Shown: positions 10,899-23,283, counted from the stretch's first letter. The stretch: DNA of 64,000 bases from Brachynemurus nebulosus (GCA_035578155.1 JAPWDM010000008.1:1746001-1810000); one strand, 5' to 3'. Program-made: numbers and translations. The notes: generated from the letters alone by a model not told the origin.

Positions 10899-11174
10899 AT
10901 TGAAATATTTGTAATATTGTTCCGTAATTCTTGAGTTGACTTAAGGTACCATCACAGTGTGATTCTACCAAAAAATAGTCAAAATTTCACAATTTTTTTT
11001 TTACGATTAATACCACTATTTGAAAATACAGAAATATTTTTTTAATCATTTTTATTTATTTTTTATAGGTAATTATTATAATTTTTTGAAAAAAATGTCT
11101 TTAAAAAAGGACATTTTAGAAATTAACAAAAAACTAATTAATTTCTATTTTATATGTTCGATTATTAAATAATA

Positions 11175-11599
11175 GGGTATTTTCCAAATTTTTGAAAATT
11201 GCTTATATTTAAAGATTGGGACGAACGATTTAACAGAAAAATAAAAATAAATTAATTAATGTCTTTTTTCTCCATTAAACCAATTAAAGTCAAATTTATT
11301 TTTAATGGTTTTGAATTTATCGCCGAAACGCTCGGTTCGACAACGTCTACTGTGTGACGTCAACTTTGTATAATTTACTAACTCGATTTCACTTGTTGTT
11401 TACACAAAGTTGACGTCACATAGTAGACGTTATCCAATCGAGCGTTTTGGCGGTAAATTCAAAACCATTAAAAATAAATTTGACTTTAATTGGTTTAATG
11501 GAGAAAAAAAGACATTAATTAATTAATTTTTATTTTTCTGTTAAATCGTTCGTCCCAATCTTTAAATATAAGCAGTTTTCAAAAATTTGGAAAATACCC
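11175..11599. mobile_element. TA-flanked foldback MITE, nested
   Basis: The ends GGGTATTTTCCAAATTTTTG and complement, with TA on both sides (11173-11174, 11600-11601), have arms of about 190 bp that meet at a short loop near 11350-11400. Arms contain GACGTCA palindromes. The TA target suggests a Tc1/mariner-type MITE. It has no coding capacity. Confidence 0.8.
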
Positions 11600-11784
11600 T
11601 ATTAGCAGTTATTTTAAGTTTTTTTATTATGTATAAATTTGTTTATTTTTGTAAAAAAAAAAAACCAAAGAAATTTTACTTTTAACGGCTTGGAACTCAA
11701 ATGTGCCCGCCTCACACTATTGCCGTCGAAATCAATGATCCTATTAGTGTTTCGTTCCAGCATCGCTGGTACGGGCGAACACTA

Positions 11785-12108
11785 AAAAGGGCGAGAATCG
11801 GTACCCACTATTGGGGCCGCAGTCTTCATCCGAAAAAAAAAACCGAATAGATTATAAATCTGTAGGTAAGCCGCTATCTACCTATGGAAGCTTTTTTTTT
11901 GTCTTTGAAAACTGAAAAAATGGCGGCAGTTTGAATAAAAATTACAAAATTTTTTATAGTTTTCGTGTGGAAAAATAGGGAAATTTCAAAAGAAAAAAAT
12001 GCTCCCATAGGTAGATACCGGCTTACCTACAGATTTATAATCTATTCGATTTTTTTTTCGGATGAAAACTGCGGCCGCAATCGTGGGTACCGATTTTTGC
12101 CCTTTTTT
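11785..12108. repeat. Inverted repeat, second nested unit
   Basis: Arms 11785-11895 and about 11998-12108 are mutually complementary (AAGGGCGAGAATCGGTACCC against GGGTACCGATTTTTGCCC, and GATTATAAATCTGTAGGTAA on both). The loop is about 100 bp. It probably is a third foldback element inside 10945-12301, but no clear target duplication is seen. Confidence 0.7.
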
Positions 12109-12305
12109 AAAGACATTTTTTTCAAAAAATTATAATAATTATAAAAAATAGATAAAAATGATTAAAAAAAATATTTCTGTATTGTCAAATAGTGGTATTA
12201 ATCGTAAAAAAAAAATTCATCCCCATTCCCCCATCCTATCCATCCGAAAAAAAATTGTGAAAATTGACTAATTTTTGGCAGAATTACACTGTGATGGTAC
12301 CTTAA

Positions 12306-12931
12306 AAACTTTAAAGGAATTCCATTTTAAAAAGTGAAAACTACCGCAAAACGGAGTGGAATGGAACGTTTTTGAATATTGTATTCTATTTTCTAGTCTC
12401 TTTTATCTATTATGTAATACAGAATTGACTAATTCAGTTCCCGGTAATTTATTTTTTATTTTCACCATTTTTAACAGTCATTTTCTTTTTTATTTAACCA
12501 GAAAATCTAAAAATATGGGTATCCCTTTCACCCCCGCAGTTGAGAATTAATAGGAAACATGGACAGGGTTTCTGATTTGTTAATTAGTTGTTTTTTTTTT
12601 AAATTATAATAATAATAATAATGATTTATTGCTTAAGATAATCTTTGTTAATTAAATAGTTAAGACTCAATAAATTATTTTTCTTGATAGGAGAATGAAG
12701 GAAATTATTAAAGAATATTTGTATACATTTTGAACTAAAATAACTTATTTTTAAAACTTTGGTCAGCCCTGGTATGTAAATTATATTCAGTATACGGTTG
12801 TTCTTGTTCAGCCTTTTCATACTTTTTAACATTTAACCCCCTCAGTCCAAGTACACTTTTAATATATATTTTCTATTTTTAATTTGATTTCGACTATAGT
12901 AGACATTTAAAAGTTTCTCGCGTTACTAATC
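12306..12931. other. No feature seen
   Basis: AT-rich spacer with short reading frames only, none with a recognisable motif or codon pattern. Confidence 0.5.
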
Positions 12932-13091
12932 GGCGTGTTCGTTACTGAGTTTTTCTGCTCAAAGTGAGCTGTTAGCGCGTGCGTAAGAACTTTTTTTATG
13001 GAATACACAAGAATTTCGTACTTCATAAAAATGTTCTTGCGCATGCGCTAACAGCTCACTTTTTTGCAGAAAATCTCAGCAACAAAAACGC
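12932..13091. repeat. 160-bp imperfect hairpin
   Basis: GTGAGCTGTTAGCGCGTGCG (left arm) pairs with CGCATGCGCTAACAGCTCAC (right arm). Arms reach about 65 bp with a loop near 13000-13015. The local composition is richer in GC than the surroundings. It is probably a small foldback MITE. Confidence 0.75.
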
Positions 13092-14519
13092 TAATTGACA
13101 ACTAAACTCATGAAACATTCTAAACAAATATCTTATTTCCGATTCTGGACATTCATAATACCATATTAACCCCCATATATTAAAAAATTGTGTATTATTT
13201 TATGTCGACTACAGTCGACATTTGGAACGAGGAGGCTACTTTGGTCTTTTCTCATTGACCCCCTAATTTTATTCCTATCCAGACCAATCGTTCATTTAAA
13301 AATTTAAATTAATTACAAAACAACTTTCGATAACTTAATTCTTGCGCTGTTTTGCATTTTGCAAAACATTTTCACCCTTTTTTTTAACTTGACTAGTTTT
13401 AACATATTAATTTTTGTTCATTATTATGCATTATTACGAATTCGAATACAGTTCCCTTCAAGCTGAAACTAATTTTTTTCCCAGGTACTTGTTGATTCCG
13501 ATAAACTCCATTTTACTGTAGTCTGTAAGTCTTTTACAAAGTTTACAAAGTTTTGTCAGTGATTTGAACGTAATTTACTAATTTCGAATTAACATTATCA
13601 AAATTATATTTTTTTCAAATTTTCTTTATTTTAATGTTTGTTTACGTTCTGAAACCCTTTAAAATCGATCAAAACTACAAAAAACCTATACCAAACTAGC
13701 AATTTTTTATAAAAATTTTCAAATTTCAAATTAAAAAAAAATTTATCAACCATAAAAGCAACTATTATTAAAAACTTACAACAGCCTTCCAATCCATATT
13801 ATTGATGTGTTATTTTATTACTTAATTAATTCTAAGAATTTGACTGAATACAAAAAAAAATGTTACCAAATTTTCTCAAACTTACATTTTTCAAAAATCA
13901 ATTAGTAGATGTAACAAGTGTTGTGGATTAAATTTTTTAAAAATAAAACATGTTTTTAAACATTTTTGTTGATGTTTTAACCGGAAAATTGACAATTTTT
14001 CACATGAAACACACCTAATTTTCTATATTTATGTATATGGACAATATGTAATTTTTATTATGTATGTATTAAACGTGTTATTCAACCTTCTCTGTATTGG
14101 AAAGATTGGAAACACGCATCAGTTTGCGTTTGACGAAACAAGTTTCTCCCACTAATAAATTATTGAAAGAAATCTTATCATACGTATTTAATTACATTAA
14201 CATTAGTAATGTTAGTAATACACACAGTAATACACATTATATTACCAACACATCTGTGTGTCATCGTCATGTAAAGTATCTAATCTGTGTGTAAAGTATG
14301 TACATAATTCGCGCTATTTGCCCCATTTCCGCGAATCATAGCATTCGTACGGTAAAATTAGCCAACATTATCTAAATTTTTTAAATAATTATTTAAATTT
14401 AAATAAAATAAAAACGAAAATAATTTAGTCATATATTTAATTGTTTTATTGAAATAAAAAGATAAAAGCCTTTGATCTGACATGATCTGACTTAAACTTT
14501 CAATACGGTACTTGACTAG
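13092..14519. other. No gene seen
   Basis: AT-rich spacer. The stretch 14345-14510 resembles 50175-50340 (shared TTTGATCT and AATAAAATAAA..CGGAA/CGAA blocks), so a worn dispersed repeat is likely. Nothing else is supported. Confidence 0.5.
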
Positions 14520-15215
14520 AATTTCAAAAACCTCTATTGGCTGGGTGCGTGATGGCAACGACATCTATAATATATATTTTTTCATGCTCATTAACGAATA
14601 TAAATAATGGTAACCGTGGAATTAAAAATATTTTTAAAAAAACCGTAAAATCTGAATACAAATATTTCCTATTTACAATTATTTTTTTTTATAAATAAAT
14701 TTGAACAATTTGAGGTAAAATATACTGGACAAAGTATAATAGTTGTATTAAAAAAGTAATTAAACAAATTTCGACGTTAACATGGATATAATTATCAAGA
14801 CAGTATTTCTTTCCAACCCCGGACTATGCAGAGAAAAAAGTTGATGATGATGGTGAACCATGTCAGGGAAATTTGAAAATTAAGAAATGCTGGCATAAAT
14901 CATTTAGTTGAATGTACAGTCATACATAAGACAAACATCAATAGCTCCTTATGAAACATCATTGTAGGTGAGTTAAAATACCTCAAATATTTTTAATTCT
15001 GTATTTATGGATTGACGTGTAGACGTTAATTCTGTTGACAGATAAATAAGGAACGACATATTAGTGGCAATTGCGTTTATAATCAAAGTGGATCAATGTA
15101 AATATTTTTATTACACTATAAACACATATGAGAATGTATTATTGCCTGTTTTCTCCACTACTCACGCTGCAATCGATTTAATTATCCCCACCATATACTT
15201 CGCACCCTGCCAATA
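14520..15215 (+). mobile_element. Dispersed repeat K, copy 1
   Basis: Two blocks, 14535-14640 (CTGGGTGCGTGATGGCAACG) and 14770-15215 (ends CTTCGCACCCTGCC), match the reverse complement of 33100-33185 and 31635-32115. The match is good over several hundred bases, with small indels. No coding potential; class unknown. Copy 2 is interrupted by about 0.85 kb. Confidence 0.75.
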
Positions 15216-15562
15216 CGACATTTTCAAATTTTTTTTTAAATAAACATATTTAGTTAAAACAATAACAGTTGTTGTAACTCTAAATGATTAAGACGAGTTA
15301 ACTCGTCCTGCAATATGGCGGCTCAAAATGCTGAGATATGTCTATATTCACTGGTACAGGTGCCGCCATCTGTGACAGATTTTCCGGAATACGGTATTTA
15401 TTCTAAATAGTGTTCAACATAGTTTAGTATAATTTATATTTTGTAAATTCCTAGGATTCACTTTTTTGATGTTGAGATCTTTGGTTCATATTATGGCACT
15501 CTTATTTCATTTTCTTTGAAAATGTTTTATAGTGATTTTTGAAACTAGACAATTCAATTAAA

Positions 15563-15760
15563 AAATAGTATATTGGGTATATGGTGCAATAAGTGCGGAA
15601 AATTGTCGATTGCACACGAGAGTAAAGTTTACCGTACGATCGTAGTGAGTGCGCTCATTCGCTCGAGTAGGCAATCGACAATCCCGCCCGAGTTGCAAAT
15701 ACTATTTTTTATTAGGAATTTCACATACTTTTTTCTATTATTATTACTATTTTTTATTAC
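15563..15760 (+). mobile_element. Dispersed repeat E1 with stem-loop core, partial
   Basis: It has TGCAATAAGTGCGGAAAATT, ATTGTCGATTGC, GTAGTGAGTGCGCTCATTCG and CAATCGACAATCCCGC. The two ATTGTCGATTGC-type arms are inverted, making a stem-loop of about 90 bp. Related copies: 24290-24410 (inverted, core deleted) and 49628-50110. Confidence 0.7.
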
Positions 15761-16156
15761 TTTTTAAAATAATATTTTTGAGTGTCGAATTATTTTTAAT
15801 CAATATTTTAACTATCGAATTTTAAATGAAAAAATTGGGCGTGAAAAAACGTCACAATTTGAAAACAAACAAACGTCAGTGTCAATTTTTGTAACTTCCA
15901 GACTTTGATTATATTCATAAATAATATGTCTAATAAGTAGGTATCGGACATTTTTCGGATCAAACAGTATTCATGTTTTGTGTATGCAGGTATATCGCAC
16001 TTGATGTGATTAATGTGAATAAAAACGAATAGATATTTTGATAAAACATACATATATATATGCAACTCACACATATTATCTGTCTATCTGCCTGCATATA
16101 CAAAACACGATGTTGTTTGATCCGAAAAAGATCCGATACCTACTAATAAGTAAAAA

Positions 16157-16520
16157 CTACAGAGGACAGGGGTAGAATACGTATCTCTCCACTACTGGAA
16201 TCAGTGTAACCAGTAAGAGATAGAAAATATGTTACATACGTGCACGGTGTTTACTTTGTATTCGTGCGATACTGTGTATTTGTGTTAGTGATCCTTGGTG
16301 GTAATGGTCGTCACGTGACCATTATTCACATACATATGTATGATACCACAACGCTCCGTGTGGGAATGTAACAATGCAAACAACAATCTAATCCATTGTA
16401 CTGCGATGACCTACACTCATCGACTGCCGATGAGCGTGTGACTATTAAGAAGCCTAACGTACACAGAAGTGCACACTGCAGATTTCATGATAGAGATAAT
16501 TGCTGTACCTCTGCTCTGTG
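16157..16520 (+). mobile_element. hAT-type MITE family M1, copy 1
   Basis: About 364 bp, with a conserved core ATACTACTGGAA/CCACTACTGGAATC, GATAGAAAATATGTT, CGTGCACGGTGTTTACTTTG and CACGTGACC, and ends that are imperfect inverted repeats (CTACAGAGG.., ..CTCTGTG). GTAAAAA flanks both sides, an approximate 8-bp duplication. Five more copies lie in the window. Confidence 0.75.
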
Positions 16521-17790
16521 GTAAAAAATAATATTATATATACAGCAATAATTCTTTTTATAATATACGTGCGAGAAAGAAAGAAACATATTTCGTAATC
16601 TTTTTAAGAAAGAAAGAAATATATTTTTTATTCATTTAAACATGTACTACCAATTTATAATTTATATACAGGATGTTTCATGTATTAAATATGAAATGCA
16701 TTTTTAATACGAAATACATTTATTTTTTTATAAAAGTATAAATTTTTAACTGATTATTAAATATTTTGCACTAAAAAGTATTACAAACAATTATCATACA
16801 CATTTGTATCCTATACACATTGAAATCGCAAGTCATAGTCATCAACCTGTATATTCTGAATTTGTATTTAAAAAGAGATAGCAATATAATTGCATTTCTA
16901 TCTGATCAGGGTGTATTATAAAAAGAATCTTCGCTGTACATATTTATTCAAATTCTGGGCCGTGTTCGATTCGCGCACTATTAAACCGCGAAAACAAAAA
17001 TTCAAATTATTAAATCTGACGTCTGCAAGCTGCTACTATATTTGGAGTATGTTCCAAAATGTAGTCCAGCATACTGGTCAGTGTTAATGACGTCATGAAT
17101 CGATGCCATACTGTTGATTCGTTCCTTGTCACACCCATAAAGTACAGAGGCGATATTGCTATCTCTATACTACTGAAACCAGTGTAACCAAAAAAGGATA
17201 GAAAATATGTTATATAATGTGCACTGGGTTTACTTTTTATTTGTGTGATCTACCTTGTGTGTGTGAGTGATCGGAGGTGTGTTGCGCGGTGTCGCATACG
17301 TATATACAGTTAGCACTATGAAAGTGTTACAACACGGGACTAAAATCACAGTTTCATAGTGAAATTAAAAAAAATATGTAGACACCACTAGTTTACTGCT
17401 ATGTACCTGTACTACGACAATAACAAAACAAACATTTTGCATGTACTTACATGCAGCGTTTAATTGTGTTTGCCACACCAGAGTGGTGGAAGTAGATATT
17501 GGTTGTAACCATATATGTATTATTGCTATATGGCCAATCCCTATAAGAGGCAGTGGTTCCGATGAAGTGAAATGGATAGACATCGGGTAGAGGCACTTCA
17601 GTCGTTTTGCGCAGATGCATCAATTAGTGTTTACCGTGTTTACTGTTCATATTGGTTCATATTACCATCAAAAAAGTCGCATTTACGCAAAACGAACCAA
17701 ATTCCTCCAAAAAGAAAGAAAGAACTAATATTGTCTGTGTCGTGATGTTGGGACCTGTTTTCATATCCAGATTGGCCATATATCTATTAT

Positions 17791-18407
17791 GGGTAAGTTC
17801 AAAAATGTAAACTTTACCGCATCGATGCAGCCTCATGACGTTTCTGATGCGTCTAATACTGCATGATGCGATGCTGATGCTCTCTTGAAATTTGATGCAC
17901 ATTAGATATTTTTGAATGGGATATTGGCATCATGATGCATGTAGCATAATAGACACACAATGTAGCCAATGTAGCATGATGGACTATAGATAATATAGTA
18001 ATACAGTCCTTGTATAGGTATATTATTTTTGAATTTCAACTTGAACTTACTTGAAATTGAAAATATTGAAATTATTTGAATAAAAAATATTACATACCTA
18101 TTTTGAGTGCAAGATGTATTCAAATAGTTTAAACAATTTTAATGAAAGGTAAATACATTAATCTTTTTCAACAGTTTCTTTTGTCGGAATTATTCCTGTT
18201 GGTGTTAATACCTACCTAATATGGCAAGTAGTTATAATTCTACACATGACAAGCATCTTGGACACGCATCACCAAATTTCTTGATGCATTGTTTTGACGC
18301 ATCAAATGCAAAAATGAACTTTTGATTTTTCTTTGTGATGCGTATAATGCGTTTTTGAACTTTTGACTCTGCCTCATGCAAGCAGTGATGCATTTTTGAA
18401 CTTACCC
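17791..18407. mobile_element. Small inverted-repeat element rich in GATGC/GCATC
   Basis: The ends GGGTAAGTTCAAAAATG and CATTTTTGAACTTACCC are inverted repeats, with TA next to both. The ends and interior contain many copies of GCATC/GATGC, giving a subterminal repeat pattern typical of DNA transposon binding sites. Class uncertain (TA target). Confidence 0.65.
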
Positions 18408-18593
18408 TAAATTACATATCGCGCGTTTTCTGTCTCTAACTCGTATATCAAAAATCACAGTTTTCAGGAAACACAAAAAACATATTAAATACTGTATTTT
18501 CATCACTATGAATTTAAGATTTATGTATGTTACACTTTTTGATGTTTGCTACCTATGTAGACATAAAGCAGACATTTAGAGCCAAGACACACG

Positions 18594-18654
18594 AACCACG
18601 CGACGACCACTTTTTTGTCGTTGTCGTGTGGTTGTACTGTCGTTCGTGTGTCTT
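18594..18654. repeat. 61-bp hairpin
   Basis: AAGACACACGAAC at the left pairs with GTTCGTGTGTCTT at the right, and CGACGAC/GTCGTTGTCG pairs further in. A related CGACGACACAC block stands near 19840, so this may be one end of a larger element at about 18590-19850. Confidence 0.55.
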
Positions 18655-20565
18655 AGACGACGACTTGCGAGCCACTTTTTAGTAGCCGAATGACGCACAA
18701 TCACTGCTGGGAGAGATCAAAGCCACTAATACTATTTGTCATATACAGTGTCTGCGTTAAGTATTCATACAATAATTAATTTATCGATAGTGAAATTTAA
18801 GAAACTTAAAATTTTGCAGCGTAAAGTAGGTACGCTAGGATAAAAATAAACAAAATTAATCAAAGAGCTGATGCCTCTATTAAATAATATTTCTTTATAA
18901 ATAGCGGTATTTTGTCTTACAGATTTTTGCAGATTCAATTTTTAAAATTATTTGATAAAACATTTCGAAATTTTTCAGCCTTCATTTCTTTGAATTTGAA
19001 ATTCTTTTCTATTATTCTAAAACTAAAAAGGTTTAAATAATTATATAGCTTATTTATCTAATAACACTCAATAATCAACGTTCAAACAGCAGGAGAGCTT
19101 CTAGTACATGACATCCTGCTTTTATTATTAACCGACGGGGTTTTCCATTCCATAGAAATGTTTATATCCAATTAAACAAAATTCATTTATAACAATTATT
19201 TTTTATTACCTAAATAAAAGTAAGCAGTAATCGGCACCTTTATTCTAAACAAATGCTGTTACCTACAAAGGTATACTTTGATCCATATACCTCGCAGTAT
19301 AAAAATTATACCTCGCAGTATAAAAATAACATTGTATTAAACTATTTAATAAATTTCACTTACCACATAATTATATTTTTACCTTTTTTTTTTATTCTCG
19401 AAGTTTTCATAAAATTTGAACCAACGATATTTCTGTGCCTTTAGTTTTTCTATGCAATTACTATATCCCGAGTATGTGTAATCTCAGATTGCAGGTAAAT
19501 TCCTGATTTCCTCAATAAATAATTCAGTATCAAACGAATCTTCATTAACAATTGCCATTTTTTCAAGAAAACAACAACAAAAAAATAAATAAATAAATAA
19601 AATAAAAACAAAAGAACAAAAAAAAAAGAAACAATCAAAAAGACCAACAAAAATTTTAAAAAAATACACACAATTAAGAGAACTAAACAAAACAAAAATT
19701 ACAAAACACCTACTTGAGTCGTATTATTCAATGATTTGTTGTAATGTTTGAAAGACACTGTAGTACTAGTAACATGTATCTGTCGCTTAAAAGTGGTCCA
19801 CTGGTCGCAAGTTTTAGCGACTAAAAACGATAATACGACGACACACTATCGATGTTTTTAATAAATACGAGTTTGCTGTCCACTTTTTTTTTTCAATATA
19901 CGAGTTTGTGAAATAAATCGATTTTTTTTTTTTACATATTCCGATAGTCTAACCAGTAACTTAAATTTTAAGCGCGTTTTTCTCGAAACTACATTTTTTC
20001 TGATAGTTTTCTGACAAAACCTGGTATATGGTATACGAGTTTGAGTAAAATTATTTTTTGAAATAGTAACATTTTTATCAGCATACCCAAGTATACCATA
20101 TACACAAACTCGTATACCATATACCAGGTTTTGTCAGAAAACTAAATTTAGTTCATATGGTACAAGTTTGTTTTAAACTGAATAATTATTTTCCCAATAA
20201 CTATTTTGCAATATTTCTTAGTGCATCACATGGGGAAGTGTATTATGTACATGTATGACTTTCTAACTCAAAACCGTCAAAAAACCTTATACGAGGTTGA
20301 GACAGAAAACGCGCGATATATGGTTGTAACACTTTGGTAGTGCAGTTTCATAGTGGCTACTATATAATACTACATACGCATGTATGTATGTGGCTTTGTA
20401 CGGTGGTTCAAACAATGCCCATCAATCAGAACGTGATCAAAACAATTGACTTACACTCATCCACTGTTACGGAGCGCGTGACTATTAAGTAACCTAACTT
20501 GCACAGAACTGCACACTGCAGATTTCATGATAGAGATAGTTGCGTTACCTCTGTACTCTGTGGTC

Positions 20566-20686
20566 ATTACCATCGTGCTACCAACTTAAATTATAAAAAA
20601 TGTCGTGTTAAAACTAAAAGTTTGTAAGACCGTGATTGAAATTGTGAAAAACAGATTTTCGAAAAAAAAAAAATAAATAATATAAA
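20566..20686 (+). promoter_or_regulatory. Leader of zinc-finger gene A
   Basis: It shares TTACCA(A/T)CGTGCTACCAACTT and the A-rich run before the ATG with the other leaders of the cluster. It is the most diverged of the set. The upstream border is the end of an M1 MITE. It is inferred to hold the 5' UTR and perhaps the core promoter; no TATA box was identified. Confidence 0.5.
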
Positions 20687-21958
20687 ATGGAAAATAAAGG
20701 GTTTTTCTCAATGACTGATCCATTTACTGTTAAAATAAAAGAGGAGAAAAATTTACTGAATTTAGACAACTCATTTTCAAATACGACAAAAACGGAAGTA
20801 CCAGAATCTTCATGTTATGGAAATGAAATAAAATTGGAACCAGAAGAAAGCAATAATACTGGTGATTTATTAAATTTGAAAAGTTTACATACCGAAATGA
20901 AATTAGAAGATGATGAAGAGGATATGGAGGATATGTTAACGGAAAACAGCGATTTATTTGGTGAAACGTCAGAAGTATGTAACGCACAGAGTGTAGCTGA
21001 GCACACACATCAAAATATACATACAGGAAAAAAACAATTCAAATGTAATGTATGTTGTAAAACATTTTCTCGGTCAAGTAATTTAAAAAGACATGAAATA
21101 ATACATACAGGCGAAAAACCATTCACATGTAACACATGTTTTAAAACATTTTCTCAGTCATATGATTTAAAAAAACATGAAAGAACACACACCGGCGAGA
21201 AACCATTCAAATGTGATATATGTTTTAAAACATTTTCACAGTCAAGCAATTTGAAATTACATCAACGACTACATACAGGAGAAAAACCATTCAAATGTGA
21301 TGTATGTTTTAAAACGTTTTCTCGGTCAGCTATATTAAAGACACATGAAAGAACACATACAGGAAAGAAACCATTTAAATGTGACACATGTTTTAAAACA
21401 TTTTCTGAATCATGTAATTTAAAAAAGCATGAAAGAATACATACAGGACAAAAACCATTCAAATGTGATATATGCTTTAAAACATTTACTCAGTCAAGTA
21501 CTTGGAAAAGACATGAAAAAATACATACAGGAGAACGATCATTCAAATGTGACACATGTAATAAAACAAAATCACATGAAAGAACACATACAGGTGAAAA
21601 ACCATTCAAATGTAACACATGTTTTAGAACATTTTCTACGTCAAGTAATTTGAAAAAACATAAAAAAATACATACAGGAAGAAAACCATTCAAATGTGAT
21701 ACATGTTTTAAAACATTTTGTCTGTTACATAATTTACAAAAACATGAAAGAATACACACAGGAGAAAAACCATTTAAATGTGGTACATGTTTTAAAACAT
21801 TTTCTCAGTCAAGTAATTTAAAAACACATAAAAGAATACATACAGGCGAAAAACCATTCAAGTGTAATACATGCTTTAAAAGTTTTTCCCGATCGTTCAC
21901 TCTGAAGACACACATCAAAAGATTGCATGTTTTAAGAAAAAAAAAAAAATCAAACTAA
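20687..21958 (+). CDS. C2H2 zinc-finger protein A (10 full fingers plus one shortened)
   Basis: Intronless 423-aa protein, probably a nuclear DNA-binding factor. The ATG follows an A-rich leader conserved in the paralogs. Residues 1 to about 105 form an acidic module (TVKIKEEKNLLN, EDDEEDMEDMLTENSDLFGE, SVAEHTHQNIHTGKKQ) with SUMO-type IKEE motifs and no known insect N-terminal domain such as ZAD. Then come 28-residue C2H2 fingers with TGEKPFKC linkers and the unusual signature CFKTFS. Finger 7 is shortened to 21 residues (CDTCNKTKSHERTH) by an in-frame loss of 7 residues, which removes the helix and the first His spacing, so it is probably not folded. The last finger ends HIKRLH. It is the outlying member of the cluster: its N-terminal module differs most from B to F. 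Confidence 0.93.
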   Translation: MENKGFFSMTDPFTVKIKEEKNLLNLDNSFSNTTKTEVPESSCYGNEIKLEPEESNNTGDLLNLKSLHTEMKLEDDEEDMEDMLTENSDLFGETSEVCNAQSVAEHTHQNIHTGKKQFKCNVCCKTFSRSSNLKRHEIIHTGEKPFTCNTCFKTFSQSYDLKKHERTHTGEKPFKCDICFKTFSQSSNLKLHQRLHTGEKPFKCDVCFKTFSRSAILKTHERTHTGKKPFKCDTCFKTFSESCNLKKHERIHTGQKPFKCDICFKTFTQSSTWKRHEKIHTGERSFKCDTCNKTKSHERTHTGEKPFKCNTCFRTFSTSSNLKKHKKIHTGRKPFKCDTCFKTFCLLHNLQKHERIHTGEKPFKCGTCFKTFSQSSNLKTHKRIHTGEKPFKCNTCFKSFSRSFTLKTHIKRLHVLRKKKKSN

Positions 21959-22330
21959 TAATTGAATGAAAAGTGTATGTGTACGTTTGCCAGCCGTCCC
22001 GAATTTTTCGGCACGTCCTGTTTCTGGAGAAAATTTAAGCCGTCCTGCCAAGAGCTCTCTAAGCGAAACGTCTTTTGTTCCGGAAGTCAACGGAATTGAA
22101 AGTTTCCATTTGATAGATGCTTATTGATTGTTAATATTAAAAAGTATTTGCTGATTTTTCGATAATTTTGTATTTGTTTCGTTTAAATAATTTCATTTAA
22201 GTAGGTTTTATTAATGCGGTAGATTTGTGATTGTTTGAAATTGATAAATACTTATTGTGATAATTTAAGATGTAATATTCGAAATTTTACTTTGTAAAAA
22301 TCTTTATTAAGAAAAATAAATCGTTTACTT
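21959..22330 (+). other. 3' UTR of gene A with polyadenylation signal
   Basis: It is collinear with the 3' flanks of B to F: GCCAGCCGTCCCGAATTTTT, then GTTTCTGGAGAAAATTTAAG and TTATTGATTGTTAATATTAA. The signal AATAAA is at 22315-22320, in the conserved context AAGAAAAATAAATCG. Confidence 0.75.
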
Positions 22331-22562
22331 TGTTGTTGTGTACAATAGATGGAGTATAGTGATGTTGGGCCGAGAAGCAGTTAATCGATTAATCGACAAA
22401 AAATTTTTTTTCAGATAAAATTAGTCATTTGTCGAAAATATCGAGCACTGAGTGGTCGACTAATCGACTAAATTTTTAGTCGAATTCATGGTAAGGTAAC
22501 CTATGTAACTCTTTCAAAAACGAGGTTCAAAATCGAATTTAATTATGGACTTTTAATATTTT
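22331..22562. other. Spacer with ATCGATTAATCGA-type motifs
   Basis: No gene. It has several short TTAATCGATTAATCGAC, GTCGACTAATCGAC and TAGTCGAA motifs, partly inverted, suggesting a small worn transposon. Confidence 0.4.
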
Positions 22563-23145
<583 letters not shown>

Positions 23146-23283
23146 ATTATTTTGTTACTGAAGTCAAATGACGATATATAGAATTAGTACATATGTACAT
23201 AATATATGCTACGGTACTACCAATATATTCGTCAAAGCTCTATATGCATGTACAATATGTACATAATAAATAACAAAATAAAA

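Larger units (their letters stand above)
10945..12301. mobile_element. TTAA-flanked inverted-repeat element upstream of Toll
   Basis: TTAA stands at 10941-10944 and 12302-12305. The ends GGTACCATCACAGTGT and its complement are followed by about 150 bp of inverted homology per side (for example ACGATTAATACCACTATTTG on the left). It is a piggyBac-like or Kolobok-like non-autonomous element by its target. It lies directly upstream of the Toll coding start, in the presumed 5' UTR intron or promoter, and has itself received two smaller palindromic elements. Confidence 0.75.
17308..20360. mobile_element. 3-kb insertion inside M1 copy 2
   Basis: The edges carry related inverted sequences: CACTATGAAAGTGTTACAAC on the left, and on the right CACTATGAAACTG plus AAAGTGTTACAAC on the minus strand. 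The interior is itself composite, with the MITE at 17791-18407 and a hairpin at 18594-18654, plus GTATACGAGTTTG/CAAACTCGTATAC inverted blocks near 20030 and 20105. Only short unsupported frames are present. Exact borders are uncertain by a few bases. Confidence 0.55.
17136..20562 (+). mobile_element. hAT-type MITE M1, copy 2, split by a 3-kb insertion
   Basis: The first half (17136 to about 17307) has the M1 5' part (CATAAAGTACAGAGG, GATAGAAAATATGTT). The second half (about 20361-20562) has the M1 3' part (GCACACTGCAGATTTCATGA, ending CTCTGTG). Between them sits a later insertion. The element ends directly against the leader of zinc-finger gene A. Confidence 0.75.

Noticed and set aside
20730..21008. 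Minus-strand frames opposite the zinc-finger genes (also at 21262, 35185, 36151, 39937, 44410, 45295, 54080, 54578)
   Set aside because: They are shadows of the plus-strand repeats: the same antisense peptide recurs wherever a finger linker or N-terminal module lies opposite.
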